From Streptomyces capitiformicae (GTDB lineage Bacteria; Actinomycetota; Actinomycetes; Streptomycetales; Streptomycetaceae), in NCBI RefSeq assembly GCF_002214185.1, contig NZ_CP022161.1:6269486-6333485 (forward strand): 64,000 bases of DNA. Reading direction: 5' to 3'. The notes below the pieces were generated by a model, which saw only the letters and a program-made list of their open reading frames with translations, did not search any database and was not told the origin of the DNA. Both the position numbers and the translations under genes were made by a program. Every line of letters starts with the position of its first letter. The stretch's first letter is position 1. Positions 1-8,133 of the stretch are shown in pieces.

Positions 1-246
1 CGCACCGCCGACGAAGCGGCCTCCGAGGCAGGCGGCGCGCTCCCCGCCCATGCGGACCGACTGCGCGCCGCCGCCCGGGACTTCGACGACGTCACATACG
101 GCGGCCGATCCGCATCCGAAGGAACGTACCGCCGCCTCGCCGCCCTCGACGACGACCTGGAGCACGCCAAGCCCGCACTTGTCGGCAGCAGCTCCCAGAG
201 CGCGGCGAGCACGACCCACAGCACCCGCCAGGAGGCCGCCGAATGA
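1..246 (+). CDS. DUF4129 domain protein, C-terminal end (partial)
   Basis: The frame open from the first base encodes 81 residues and ends in TGA at 244-246, so the gene starts outside the window. The tail has the pattern LRAAARDFDDVTYGGR followed by YRRLAALDDDLEHAKP, which is typical of the cytoplasmic C-terminus of Streptomyces DUF4129 membrane proteins. Its stop overlaps the ATG of the DUF4350 gene by 3 bases, so it is the upstream cistron of the operon that continues with DUF4350, MoxR and DUF58. Proteins of this set are thought to act together at the membrane; the substrate is unknown. Confidence 0.8.
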   Translation, partial: RTADEAASEAGGALPAHADRLRAAARDFDDVTYGGRSASEGTYRRLAALDDDLEHAKPALVGSSSQSAASTTHSTRQEAAE

Positions 247-1436
247 CCACCGAGGCCACGCTCCCGTCCACCTCGGCCTCGCCCACCGCCCGCCAGGTGT
301 GGACCCGCGCGCGCGGTGTCGTCATCGGGGCGGTCATCCTCCTGGCGGCTGCCGTCGTGATCGCCGTGATCCGCTCCGGCGCCGAGCACGGCCGCCTCGA
401 CCCGCGCTCCGCCGACCCCAACGGCAGCCGTGCCGTCGCCGAACTCCTCGACGACCAGGGCGTGTCCACCCGCCTGGTCACCACCCTCGACGAGGCGAGC
501 GCCGCGGCCGGCCCCGACACCACGGTCCTGGTCGCCGACCCGGACCGGCTGACCGACTCCCAGCAGAGCCGCCTCCGCGCGACGACCGAGACCTCCGGCG
601 GCCGCACAGTCCTCGTCGCCCCCGACTCCCCGTCGGTGAGCACACTCGCTCCCGGCGTCGGCGCCGATCCCGCCCCGAGCTTCGACTCCACGCTCGCGCC
701 CCGCTGCGACCTGCCCGCCGCCCGCCGCGCAGGCACCGCCGACACCGGCGGTGTCCGCTACCAGGTCACCGCCCGCGCCGCCGACACCTGCTACCCCAGC
801 GAAGGACTGCCCACCCTGGTCCGCGTCCCGGCGGCCGAAGGGGGCGGCGACACCGTCGTACTCGGCGCCCCCGACATCCTCTACAACGACCGCCTCGACG
901 ACGAGGGCAACGCCTCCCTCGCCCTCCAACTCCTCGGCTCGCGCCCCCATCTGGTCTGGTACCTCCCCTCACTCGCCGACGCTTCGGCAACCGACACAGA
1001 ACCCCGCAGCTTCTTCGACCTGCTCCCCTCCGGCTGGCTCTGGGGCACCCTGCAGCTCTTCATCGCAGCAGCCCTGGCCGCCCTCTGGCGGGCACGCCGA
1101 CTCGGCCCCCTGGTGCCCGAGAAACTCCCCGTCGCGATCCGCGCCTCCGAGACCGTCGAAGGCCGCGCCCGCCTCTACCGCAAGGCGAACGCCCGCGACC
1201 GCGCGGCCACCGCTCTTCGCTCCACCACCCGCACGCGCCTCGCCCCCCTCGTAGGTGTCCCCGTCTCCCGGGCGCACTCGCCCGAGGCCCTGCTCCCCGC
1301 CCTGTCCAGCCACCTCCACGGCGACGGACAGTCCCTGCACGCCCTCCTCTTCGGCCCGCCGCCCGGCGACGACACGGCCCTCATCGCCCTCACCGACCAA
1401 CTCGACGCCCTCGAAAGAGAGGTACGCCGTTCATGA
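243..1436 (+). CDS. DUF4350 domain-containing membrane protein
   Basis: 397 residues. A hydrophobic segment near residues 22-42 is followed by an extracytoplasmic domain starting at SADPNGSRAVAELLDDQGV, the hallmark of DUF4350. A second membrane segment lies near 262-280 (LQLFIAAALAALWRARR). The cytoplasmic tail (RASETVEGRARLYRKANARD) is conserved in the family. The start overlaps the upstream stop as ATGA, and the 3' end overlaps the MoxR start. Both overlaps indicate translational coupling in a DUF4129-DUF4350-MoxR-DUF58 operon. The family is conserved in actinobacteria; its biochemical function is not established. Confidence 0.9.
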   Translation: MTTEATLPSTSASPTARQVWTRARGVVIGAVILLAAAVVIAVIRSGAEHGRLDPRSADPNGSRAVAELLDDQGVSTRLVTTLDEASAAAGPDTTVLVADPDRLTDSQQSRLRATTETSGGRTVLVAPDSPSVSTLAPGVGADPAPSFDSTLAPRCDLPAARRAGTADTGGVRYQVTARAADTCYPSEGLPTLVRVPAAEGGGDTVVLGAPDILYNDRLDDEGNASLALQLLGSRPHLVWYLPSLADASATDTEPRSFFDLLPSGWLWGTLQLFIAAALAALWRARRLGPLVPEKLPVAIRASETVEGRARLYRKANARDRAATALRSTTRTRLAPLVGVPVSRAHSPEALLPALSSHLHGDGQSLHALLFGPPPGDDTALIALTDQLDALEREVRRS

Positions 1437-2425
1437 TGGACCCGACCACTGACAACGCCGGGACCACTGGGGATCCGGGCGCCGCCCGAGCCTCCCTGGA
1501 GGCCCTGCGCGCCGAGATCGCCAAAGCCGTGGTCGGCCAGGACCCCGCCGTGACCGGCCTCGTCGTCGCCCTCCTCTGCCGCGGCCACGTCCTGCTGGAA
1601 GGAGTCCCCGGGGTCGCCAAGACGTTGCTCGTCCGCGCCCTCGCAGCCGCGCTCGAACTCGATACCAAGCGCGTCCAGTTCACCCCGGACCTCATGCCGA
1701 GCGACGTCACCGGCTCCCTCGTCTACGACACCCGCACCGCTGAGTTCTCCTTCCAGCCCGGCCCTGTCTTCACGAACCTCCTCCTCGCCGACGAGATCAA
1801 CCGCACGCCCCCGAAGACCCAGTCGTCCCTCCTCGAAGCGATGGAGGAACGCCAGGTCACTGTCGACGGCACCCCCCGCCCCCTCCCCGAGCCGTTCCTG
1901 GTCGCCGCGACCCAGAACCCGGTCGAGTACGAGGGCACCTACCCGCTTCCGGAGGCCCAGCTGGACCGTTTCCTCCTCAAACTGACGGTCCCTCTCCCGT
2001 CCCGCCAGGACGAGATCGACGTCCTCACCCGGCACGCCGAGGGCTTCAACCCACGCGACCTGCGCGCCGCCGGCGTACGCCCCGTCGCGAACGCCGCCGA
2101 CCTCGAAGCCGCCCGCGCCTCCGTCGCCAAGACCACGATCTCCCCCGAGATCACCGCCTACGTGGTGGACATCTGCCGCGCCACCCGGGAATCCCCTTCC
2201 CTCACCCTCGGCGTCTCCCCACGAGGCGCCACCGCCCTCCTCGCGGCCTCCCGCGCCTGGGCCTGGCTGACGGGCCGCGACTATGTCATCCCGGACGACG
2301 TCAAGGCACTCGCGCTCCCGACCCTCCGCCACCGCGTACAGCTCCGCCCGGAGGCCGAGATGGAAGGCGTGACGGCCGACGCGGTCATCAACGCGATCCT
2401 CGCCCACGTCCCCGTCCCCCGCTGA
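1433..2425 (+). CDS. MoxR family AAA ATPase
   Basis: 330 residues from ATG 1433; a second ATG directly follows at 1436. The open frame runs much further upstream, but that part is only a shadow of the DUF4350 gene. Walker A is GVPGVAKT (about residues 62-69), Walker B is LLLADEIN, and sensor residues lie in VAATQNPVEYEGTYPLPEAQ, a MoxR signature. The C-terminal lid domain runs from about residue 220. MoxR ATPases are thought to act as chaperones that remodel or insert cofactors into partner proteins carrying VWA or DUF58 domains. The next gene encodes DUF58 and overlaps by one base, which fits that partnership. Confidence 0.95.
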   Translation: MMDPTTDNAGTTGDPGAARASLEALRAEIAKAVVGQDPAVTGLVVALLCRGHVLLEGVPGVAKTLLVRALAAALELDTKRVQFTPDLMPSDVTGSLVYDTRTAEFSFQPGPVFTNLLLADEINRTPPKTQSSLLEAMEERQVTVDGTPRPLPEPFLVAATQNPVEYEGTYPLPEAQLDRFLLKLTVPLPSRQDEIDVLTRHAEGFNPRDLRAAGVRPVANAADLEAARASVAKTTISPEITAYVVDICRATRESPSLTLGVSPRGATALLAASRAWAWLTGRDYVIPDDVKALALPTLRHRVQLRPEAEMEGVTADAVINAILAHVPVPR

Positions 2426-3735
2426 TGGCTCCCACCGGACGCGCCGCACTCCTCGCGGCCCTCGGCTCCCTCCCCGTCGGCATCTGGGAACCCAGCTGGA
2501 CGGGCATCCTCGCCGTAAACGCCCCCCTGGCATTGGCGTGCGCCTGCGACTACGCCCTGGCCGCCCCCGTGCGCCGCCTGCGCCTCACGCGCTCCGGCGA
2601 CACCTCCGCGCGCCTGGGCGAAACCGCGGACGTCACCCTCACAGTCACCAACCCCTCCAAGCGCCCCCTACGCGCCCATCTCCGCGACGCCTGGCCCCCC
2701 AGCAGCTGGCTGCCCGGCACCGACGTCGCGGCCTCCCGCCACCGCCTCACGGTCCCCGCGGGCGAACGCCGCCGCGTCACGACCCGCCTGCGCCCCACCC
2801 GCCGAGGAGACCGCCAGGCCGAAAAGGTCACGATCCGCTCCTACGGCCCCCTCGGCCTCTTCGCCCGCCAAGCGAGCCACAAGGTCCCCTGGACCCTACG
2901 GGTCCTCCCCCCGTTCACCAGCCGCAAGCACCTGCCGTCCAAACTGGCCCGCCTGCGGGAACTCGACGGCCGCACCAGCGTCCTGACCCGAGGCCAGGGC
3001 ACGGAGTTCGACAGCCTCCGCGAGTACATCCCCGGCGACGACACCCGCTCCATCGACTGGCGCGCCACAGCCCGCCAGTCATCCGTCGCGGTACGCACCT
3101 GGCGCCCCGAACGCGACCGCCACATCCTCCTGCTCCTGGACACGGGCCGAACCTCCGCCGGCCGCGTGGGCGACGCCCCCCGCCTCGACGCCTCCATGGA
3201 CGCGGCCCTCCTCCTCGCCGCCCTCGCCTCCCGCGCCGGCGACCGCGTGGACCTCCTGGCCTACGACCGCCGCGTCCGCGCCCTCGTCCAGGGCCGCTCG
3301 GCCGGCGACGTTCTCCCCTCCCTGGTCAACGCGATGGCCACCCTCGAACCGGGACTCATCGAAACGGACGCCCGAGGCCTCACAGCCACCGCACTCCGTA
3401 CGGCCTCCCGCCGCACCCTGATCGTCCTCCTCACCAGCCTCGACGCAGCCCCTGTCGAACACGGCCTCCTCCCCGTCCTGTCCCGCCTCACACAACGCCA
3501 CACGGTCCTGGTGGCCTCGGTCGCCGACCCGCACATCGCCCGCATGGCCGATTCCCGAGGCACCACAGACGCCGTCTACGACGCCGCAGCGGCGGCCCAA
3601 GCCCAGACAGATCGCCACCGCACCGCCGAACAACTCCGCCGTCACGGCGTCACGGTCGTCGACGCGACTCCGGACGACTTGGCACCTGCCTTGGCTGACG
3701 CCTATCTGGCTCTGAAGGCAGCAGGACGCCTCTAA
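2425..3735 (+). CDS. DUF58 domain-containing protein
   Basis: 436 residues; the ATG overlaps the MoxR stop (TGATG). The N-terminus has two short hydrophobic stretches (about 6-22 and 29-45), so it is probably membrane anchored. The DUF58 core is FDSLREYIPGDDTRSIDWRA near residues 193-212, followed by a VWA-like fold with LLLLDTGR. This is the expected partner of the MoxR ATPase. The gene appears full length and is the last intact cistron; the insertion sequence begins 10 bases after its stop, so any further operon genes are missing from this side. Confidence 0.93.
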   Translation: MAPTGRAALLAALGSLPVGIWEPSWTGILAVNAPLALACACDYALAAPVRRLRLTRSGDTSARLGETADVTLTVTNPSKRPLRAHLRDAWPPSSWLPGTDVAASRHRLTVPAGERRRVTTRLRPTRRGDRQAEKVTIRSYGPLGLFARQASHKVPWTLRVLPPFTSRKHLPSKLARLRELDGRTSVLTRGQGTEFDSLREYIPGDDTRSIDWRATARQSSVAVRTWRPERDRHILLLLDTGRTSAGRVGDAPRLDASMDAALLLAALASRAGDRVDLLAYDRRVRALVQGRSAGDVLPSLVNAMATLEPGLIETDARGLTATALRTASRRTLIVLLTSLDAAPVEHGLLPVLSRLTQRHTVLVASVADPHIARMADSRGTTDAVYDAAAAAQAQTDRHRTAEQLRRHGVTVVDATPDDLAPALADAYLALKAAGRL

Positions 3736-3745
3736 TTCCTTCTTA

Positions 3746-5496
3746 GGGCTTGCCGGGAATCAACACGTCGGTTTGATCTTGGTTTTGTCGGGGTCGAGGA
3801 ACCTGGCGACGTCTTCCCGGGTGCGGAAACGGGCTGTTGAGGTGGGGAGATGAACGCCATGGGCTTGAAGGAGCGGGCGGACGTCTTTGGCTGCGCGGCT
3901 GATGGTCATGGCGGTGGTGTGGAACAGCTGGCCCAGGAGGTCCATGGTCGCGAGTTTTCGCAGGTGGAGCACGGTGACCAGGACTCGGTCGGCTGAGGTG
4001 AGCTTGGCTTTGGCACCTGCGCCAGGGGCGACCAGGCGCTCGTGGCCTCGACGTGTGCGGAGCGCTTGCTCGCGTTGAGCCTCCATCGCTGGAGTCAACG
4101 AGTCGATGAGCTCGCTGAGCTGCCGGCGGGTCATCCCGGTGCGTTCCGGATCCTGGAGCGAACGCCGCGTGAGGTGAGTCGGTCTGTCCGCCAGGACCTC
4201 GTCCGGTGTGCTGCCGGCGGTCGCCGCGTCCATCGGACGCTGGGGGTGGAGGGTGTAGTTCCAGTCGCCATGGAAGCGATGGCGAGTGATGGGCAGGGCG
4301 GCGATGTCGTCGTCGCTGACGCGGATGCCGGTGGGGTACTCACCGCTGTCGAGTTCGGCACGGACGGTGAGGCCGGTGCGGCTGGTGGTCGCGGCGATGG
4401 TTTGGAGCATGACTTCATGGCTGGTCAGGGGTCTGCCGCGCCAGTTCATGGTGATGTGGGAGAACAGCCGGTGCTCGATCTTGTTCCACTTCGAGGTGCC
4501 GGGCGGAAGGTGACACACCGTGATCTCAAGGCCGGTCTCGGCAGCGAGGTCGGCGAGCTGGGTCTTCCAGCCGCGGGTGCGGTAGCCGATGGAACCCCCG
4601 CCGTCGGCGGTGATCAGCAGTCGGCGGGCGTGGGGGCAGTCGTGTCGGCCGCGGGCCTGCCACCAGCGCCGGATCGAGGCGACCGCGAACGCCGCGGTGT
4701 CGTGATCGGTGCCGATGCTGACCCAGCCGGTGTTCGCCGCTATGTCATAGATTCCGTAGGGAATCGCTTTCTCGGCCTGGCCGGGGAAGTCGTGCGTCTT
4801 GACCCTCGCGGGCTGCCCTGCGGGCCGCCATTCGTGTCCGGCGTTCTTGTAGTCGCCGATCAGCTCCTTCTTCTTGCTGTCCACGCTGATCACTGAGTCA
4901 CCGGCGTCCCTGTGGTCTCGTGCCTGCTCATTGAGGTAGCGGAACTGGGCGTCCCTGTCGGGGTGCTGAGCACCCTCGATGGTCTTGGCGTTGGCCTGCA
5001 GACTGAAGCCTTCCTCCCGCAGCAGGCCGGCGACCGTGTCGGCGGAGACCCGGTGGCCCTGCCGGGTCAGCTCCGCTGCCGGCTTCCGGGTCGACTTTGT
5101 CGTCCATCGCAGCGGCGACATCGGGTCACCCCGCTCGTCGGGCCAGACCAGCGCAAGCAGGGCCGGCCGCAGCCCTGGATCAAGGTCCACAGCCTTCTTC
5201 CGGCCCCCACCAGGACGACGGACCCGCCCCAACAGAGCCTGACCAGACTCCAGTTCAGCCGCTCCGCGCGAGACCGCGCCCTCCCGAACCCCGGCCGCGG
5301 CAGCGACGAGCCTGATCCCACCATGCCCCAGCGACAACGCTTCCGCCCCTATGGCCAGCCGACGCTGACGCTCGTCCAGATGCGGCAACAACACCTGGAA
5401 CTTCGCAGCCAGGACCGCCTCGATCCCCTCCGGCCTCCCCATACCAGAACAACGAGTCCCACAACCGGAAGCCACGACTTGTTTCCCGGCAAGCCC
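3746..5496 (-). mobile_element. ISAzo13-type insertion sequence, complete
   Basis: 1751 bp bounded by perfect 14-bp terminal inverted repeats GGGCTTGCCGGGAA (3746-3759, and its complement at 5483-5496). The triplet TTA directly flanks both ends (3743-3745 and 5497-5499), consistent with a 3-bp target duplication. The single transposase gene is transcribed leftwards and its stop codon abuts the left repeat. Intact ends, intact gene and an intact target duplication suggest recent insertion. It landed between the DUF58 gene and a 5S rRNA remnant. Confidence 0.9.
3760..5442 (-). CDS. ISAzo13 family transposase
   Basis: 560 residues from ATG 5442 (MGRPEGIEAVLAAKF). A GTG 33 bases upstream is possible but would give an unusual N-terminus. 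The N-terminal part is helix-turn-helix-like (VREGAVSRGAAEL); the central DDE nuclease region has SVDSKKKELIGDYKNAG (first acidic residue), LLITADGGGSIGYRTRGWK and CHLPPGTSKWNKIEHRLFSHIT (final acidic residue in KWNKIEH). These blocks are characteristic of ISAzo13 transposases. The length is full for the family and the frame is uninterrupted, so the element may still be active. Confidence 0.93.
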   Translation of the reverse strand: MGRPEGIEAVLAAKFQVLLPHLDERQRRLAIGAEALSLGHGGIRLVAAAAGVREGAVSRGAAELESGQALLGRVRRPGGGRKKAVDLDPGLRPALLALVWPDERGDPMSPLRWTTKSTRKPAAELTRQGHRVSADTVAGLLREEGFSLQANAKTIEGAQHPDRDAQFRYLNEQARDHRDAGDSVISVDSKKKELIGDYKNAGHEWRPAGQPARVKTHDFPGQAEKAIPYGIYDIAANTGWVSIGTDHDTAAFAVASIRRWWQARGRHDCPHARRLLITADGGGSIGYRTRGWKTQLADLAAETGLEITVCHLPPGTSKWNKIEHRLFSHITMNWRGRPLTSHEVMLQTIAATTSRTGLTVRAELDSGEYPTGIRVSDDDIAALPITRHRFHGDWNYTLHPQRPMDAATAGSTPDEVLADRPTHLTRRSLQDPERTGMTRRQLSELIDSLTPAMEAQREQALRTRRGHERLVAPGAGAKAKLTSADRVLVTVLHLRKLATMDLLGQLFHTTAMTISRAAKDVRPLLQAHGVHLPTSTARFRTREDVARFLDPDKTKIKPTC

Positions 5497-5498
5497 TT

Positions 5499-5519
5499 AG
5501 AGCTCGTAACACGAGCTCT
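5499..5519. repeat. Perfect 9-bp inverted repeat beside the IS
   Basis: AGAGCTCGT, three bases AAC, then ACGAGCTCT. It starts at the last base of the right target-duplication triplet and lies between the IS and the rRNA-type terminator. It could form a small hairpin in the rRNA downstream region; no function can be assigned. Confidence 0.6.
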
Positions 5520-5534
5520 AAGGACAAAACACAA

Positions 5535-5564
5535 AAAGGCCCACACCAAATGGTGTGGGCCTTT
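5535..5564 (-). terminator. Rho-independent terminator of a former rRNA operon
   Basis: A perfect 14-bp stem AAAGGCCCACACCA / TGGTGTGGGCCTTT with a two-base loop. Read on the minus strand, the stem is followed by TTTTTGTGTTTTG, a U-rich tail. It lies about 10 bases beyond the 3' end of the 5S rRNA remnant, where the terminator of a rRNA operon is expected. Confidence 0.85.
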
Positions 5565-5573
5565 CGCAATATT

Positions 5574-5615
5574 TGTTCGGCGGTGTCCTACTCTCCCACA
5601 GGGTCCCCCCTGCAG
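5574..5615 (-). rRNA. 5S rRNA gene, 3'-terminal remnant (~42 nt)
   Basis: On the minus strand the sequence reads CTGCAGGGGGGACCCTGTGG, then GAGAGTAGGACACCGCCGAA. This matches, from memory, the 3' third of Streptomyces 5S rRNA. The match stops at CTGCAG (5610-5615); beyond it, where 5S should continue with GTACCAT-type sequence on the plus strand side, the sequence becomes levanase coding sequence. About 75-80 nt of 5S and all of 23S/16S are absent. Non-functional. Confidence 0.8.
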
Positions 5616-6296
5616 GACTACTACGCGGCGGTGTCCTGGGAGAACGCCCCGGGCGGCAAGCGGTACATGATCGGCTGGATGAACAACTGGGACTACGCCG
5701 GCTCCGTCCCCACCTCTCCCTGGCGCGGCGCCCAGAGCGTTCCCCGGGAAATGGCACTGCGCACGATCGACGGCCGGATCCGGCTGACCAGCAAGCCGGT
5801 GGGCAGCCTGGAGTCCCTCCGGCGGCAGCGCCCGGCGACGGCGTCCGACGTCACCGTCAAGAACACCTCCAAGCCTCTGATCGGCCCCGCGGCCGGGAAC
5901 AAGGCCCTGGACATCGAGGCGACCTTCTCCCTCAAGGACGCCGACCGCTTCGGCCTGAAGGTCCGCACCGGCGCGGGCGGCGAGGAGACCGTCATCGGCT
6001 ACGACACCACGACCCAGGAGCTGTACGTCGACCGCACCCGCTCCGGCGCCGTGGACTTCAACAGCACCTTCCCCGGCGTCCAGACCGCACCCCTGAAGGC
6101 CAAGAACGGCAAGGTCAAGCTGCGCATCCTCGTCGACTGGTCGTCCGTCGAGGTCTTCAGCGGCAACGGCGAAGCGGTGATCACCGACCAGATCTTCCCC
6201 GACCCCTCCAGCACCGGCGTCGAGGTCTTCGCCGTAGGCGGCACCGCGACCCTCGACCAGTTGCGGGCGTGGCAGCTGAGGTCCGTCTGGAGGTGA
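5616..6296 (+). pseudogene. GH32 levanase/fructan hydrolase, C-terminal fragment
   Basis: About 226 codons in frame, beginning DYYAAVSWENAPGG exactly at the 5S junction. RYMIGWMNNWDYAGSVPTSP and WRGAQSVPREMALR are classic GH32 motifs at the end of the five-bladed propeller, and the rest is the C-terminal beta-sandwich (ELYVDRTRSG, KVKLRILVDWSSVEVFSGNG). The nucleophile and acid/base regions of the N-terminal propeller are absent, so it cannot be catalytic. The fragment ends at a natural TGA. A paralogous relic lies at 20146-20821 in the same orientation. Confidence 0.88.
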
Positions 6297-6674
6297 CGAG
6301 CCCTCAGGGAGCCCGAGAGCCTGGAAGACAAGCGCCGGATCGCGGCCAAGATCATTGGCCGGTACTCCAAACTTTCGGCAGCCGCTGGGGCGGTCACCGC
6401 AGCCCCGGGCGCGATTCCGGGGATCGGGACGGCGGTCACAGTCCTGGGCGACGGTGTCACTGATGTCGCCATGGCACTCAAGCTCCAGGTCGACATGTGC
6501 ATGTGCCTGGTCGAGGTGTACGAGACCGAGCTGAGCAGTGAGGACAAGAAGCACCTCGCCTTCGTGCTCGCGTTGGCGGGTTCGGCAGAACAGCCAGCGT
6601 CGAAGGGTGGCAAGGCAGCGGTCCAGAAGATCGCCGAGAAGTTGGTCTACCAGTACCTGCGAGGGAGGATGTGA
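6297..6674 (+). pseudogene. Small EcsC-like protein, 5'-truncated
   Basis: An open stretch directly after the levanase TGA, in the same frame, encodes LEDKRRIAAKIIGRYSKLSA, a glycine/alanine-rich hydrophobic segment (AAPGAIPGIGTAVTVLGDGV), then CLVEVYETELSSEDKKHL and a basic tail ending at 6674. No start codon lies between 6297 and the internal ATG at 6471, so the 5' end was probably lost when the levanase fragment was joined. The layout resembles small EcsC-family or DUF697-like membrane-associated proteins; the assignment is tentative. Confidence 0.45.
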
Positions 6675-6935
6675 AGTAGCAACACTGCATCGGATCCGCC
6701 CCCGCCGACTCAGTTCGTGGGGGCGTCCTGTCGCGGGTGAGCCCTCCGGCCAGGCGGCCGAGGTGCTCGTCCGCGTACGCCACGGCGGCGGCCTGGTACC
6801 ACCACGAGTCGCAGCACCTACCCGCCGGACCGGGAGAAGGCGGGCCATCGACCTGGTCATCAAGCAGACGGAGTTACTTCGCCAACGAGTGGTCGACGAA
6901 CGGCACACCGGGCAACTGAACGCGACCGAGCTTGG
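6675..6935. other. Gene-poor stretch with a short protein-like fragment
   Basis: No complete gene is visible. On the minus strand around 6730-6830 a frame reads WWYQAAAVAYADEHLGRLAG, which looks protein-like, but it has no plausible start and runs on into nonsense. It may be the remnant of a gene once next to the GntR regulator. Confidence 0.35.
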
Positions 6936-7217
6936 CTATGCGGAGGGGGCGGGGGTTTCGGGGGAGGGCGGCAGGTGGTCGGCCACGAACCACCCTCGCT
7001 GGGGTACGGCGTACACCCAGCCTTCTTCGGCCAGCAGTCCGAGCCCTCGCCGTACGGTCGTACGCGCGATCCCGTATCGCTGCACAAGCTGGGCCTCACT
7101 CGGCAGCATCCGCCCGGGCCGCCAGTCACCGCGCTGAATCTGCCCACGCAGGATCTCGGCCAGTTGCCGGTACGGGGTCAGCGGCGCGCCATGGTCGATC
7201 TCAGCATCAGGGTTCAT
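6936..7217 (-). CDS. GntR family transcriptional regulator (short)
   Basis: 93 residues from ATG 7217; a TTG 18 bases upstream would add six residues. It is essentially only the winged helix-turn-helix: LTPYRQLAEILRGQIQRGDW, LPSEAQLVQRYGIARTTVRR, then LGLLAEEGWVYAVPQRGWFV. The effector-binding domain of normal GntR/HutC proteins (about 140 further residues) is missing. Such HTH-only GntR proteins are common in Streptomyces and often repress the adjacent genes. The divergent small genes at 7373 are the likely targets. Confidence 0.85.
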   Translation of the reverse strand: MNPDAEIDHGAPLTPYRQLAEILRGQIQRGDWRPGRMLPSEAQLVQRYGIARTTVRRGLGLLAEEGWVYAVPQRGWFVADHLPPSPETPAPSA

Positions 7218-7372
7218 GGACTTGACGCTAGGCAAGCGGACTGATGCACGCTCTTTGAGATACGTCTCGCGACGAAGCGATACAAGGCGACACCATGGCC
7301 CAAAGAAACGCCCCGGCCGGAAGGGTGAGAGCTTCCATGCCGGGGCTGAGCCGACTGATTGGGAGTCGACCT

Positions 7373-7690
7373 ATGCGCAGCCTACTGGCCGCGATTCTGA
7401 CCCTCTTCCTGCCCGCCCGCGGCACCCACCGCTCCGCAGCACCCCCACCACCACTGCCCCTCACCCCCTGTCCGCCCGCTCCGGAACCCCCACCCGTGAT
7501 CACGTGCCCACACTCGGCCGACGTGATCACCGTCGACGGCATGCCCCTGGTCCGGCCGTACGTCGTCGAGTGGGAACGCGAGCGGGACGAACATGCCCGG
7601 CGCCGCCTTCAGCGCGAGCGGCGCCGGGCGGCGGTCCTGGCGACGCTGGGCCAGGACTACGTTCCGGTTCCGTGGGAGGTCGCCGCATGA
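7373..7690 (+). CDS. Hypothetical small Streptomyces protein
   Basis: 105 residues from ATG 7373; the frame is open from 7295 but this start gives a sensible N-terminus MRSLLAAILTLFLPARG with a hydrophobic stretch. A proline-rich linker follows, then a strongly charged C-terminus (VVEWERERDEHARRRLQRER) that ends in VLATLGQDYVPVPWEVAA. This architecture occurs in many small Streptomyces proteins located next to HTH-only GntR regulators. Its stop overlaps the next start (ATGA), so the two are translationally coupled. Function unknown. Confidence 0.65.
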   Translation: MRSLLAAILTLFLPARGTHRSAAPPPPLPLTPCPPAPEPPPVITCPHSADVITVDGMPLVRPYVVEWERERDEHARRRLQRERRRAAVLATLGQDYVPVPWEVAA

Positions 7691-7950
7691 GCACGAGTAC
7701 GCCGCGTCTGCGCAGTCTCGGCCTCGACCCGGACACCGGCAAGGAGGCCCTGGCGGTCACGCACCCCGGCGGCCGTCTTGAGGAGCTGGCAGACGTGCAC
7801 GCGCTGAAGGCCGCCGCTGTCCTGGTGACGGTCGTCGGCGCAGTACTGGAGGTGGGAAAGGCGCCGGACGCCGAGCTCGCCGCCTTCGTAACGCCGTTGC
7901 ACGCCGCGCTCGAAGAATGCGTCGGCATTATGGCTGCGGACAGGGAGTGA
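7687..7950 (+). CDS. Hypothetical small protein coupled to the preceding gene
   Basis: 87 residues, ATG overlapping the upstream TGA. A basic N-terminus is followed by an alanine/valine-rich helical region (ADVHALKAAAVLVTVVGAVL) and an acidic C-terminus. No recognisable domain. It is divergent from the GntR regulator and co-transcribed with the 105-aa protein, so the three probably form one regulatory unit. A 9-bp hairpin follows the stop. Confidence 0.6.
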   Translation: MSTSTPRLRSLGLDPDTGKEALAVTHPGGRLEELADVHALKAAAVLVTVVGAVLEVGKAPDAELAAFVTPLHAALEECVGIMAADRE

Positions 7951-7979
7951 CGACGTAGAGGTATTCCACCTTGCGGCCG

Positions 7980-8012
7980 GTGGCGCCCGGAGGGTTCGTC
8001 CCTGGGCGCCAC
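7980..8012. terminator. Hairpin between convergent genes
   Basis: GTGGCGCCC (7980-7988) pairs with GGGCGCCAC (8004-8012) around a 15-base loop. There is no T-run, as is common for Streptomyces terminators. It lies between the 87-aa gene and the convergent methyltransferase gene. Confidence 0.5.
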
Positions 8013-8133
8013 TGACCCACATCCGCCGCTGCTCCTTGACCTCAGGTCCGTATCCGGTCGTCATCCTTCTCGCACGCGTGGCGCTCGGCTGCCCGCCTCA
8101 CTCCCGGATGAGACCGCGATGCACCGCCCAGGG

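Noticed and set aside
50..1432. N-terminal extension of the MoxR open frame
   Set aside because: The extra 461 codons overlap the DUF4129 and DUF4350 genes and are Arg/Pro-rich; the coupled ATG at 1433 gives a normal MoxR length.
7527..8064. Minus-strand open frames opposite the two small genes after GntR
   Set aside because: They are antisense to coupled plus-strand genes with better starts and composition.
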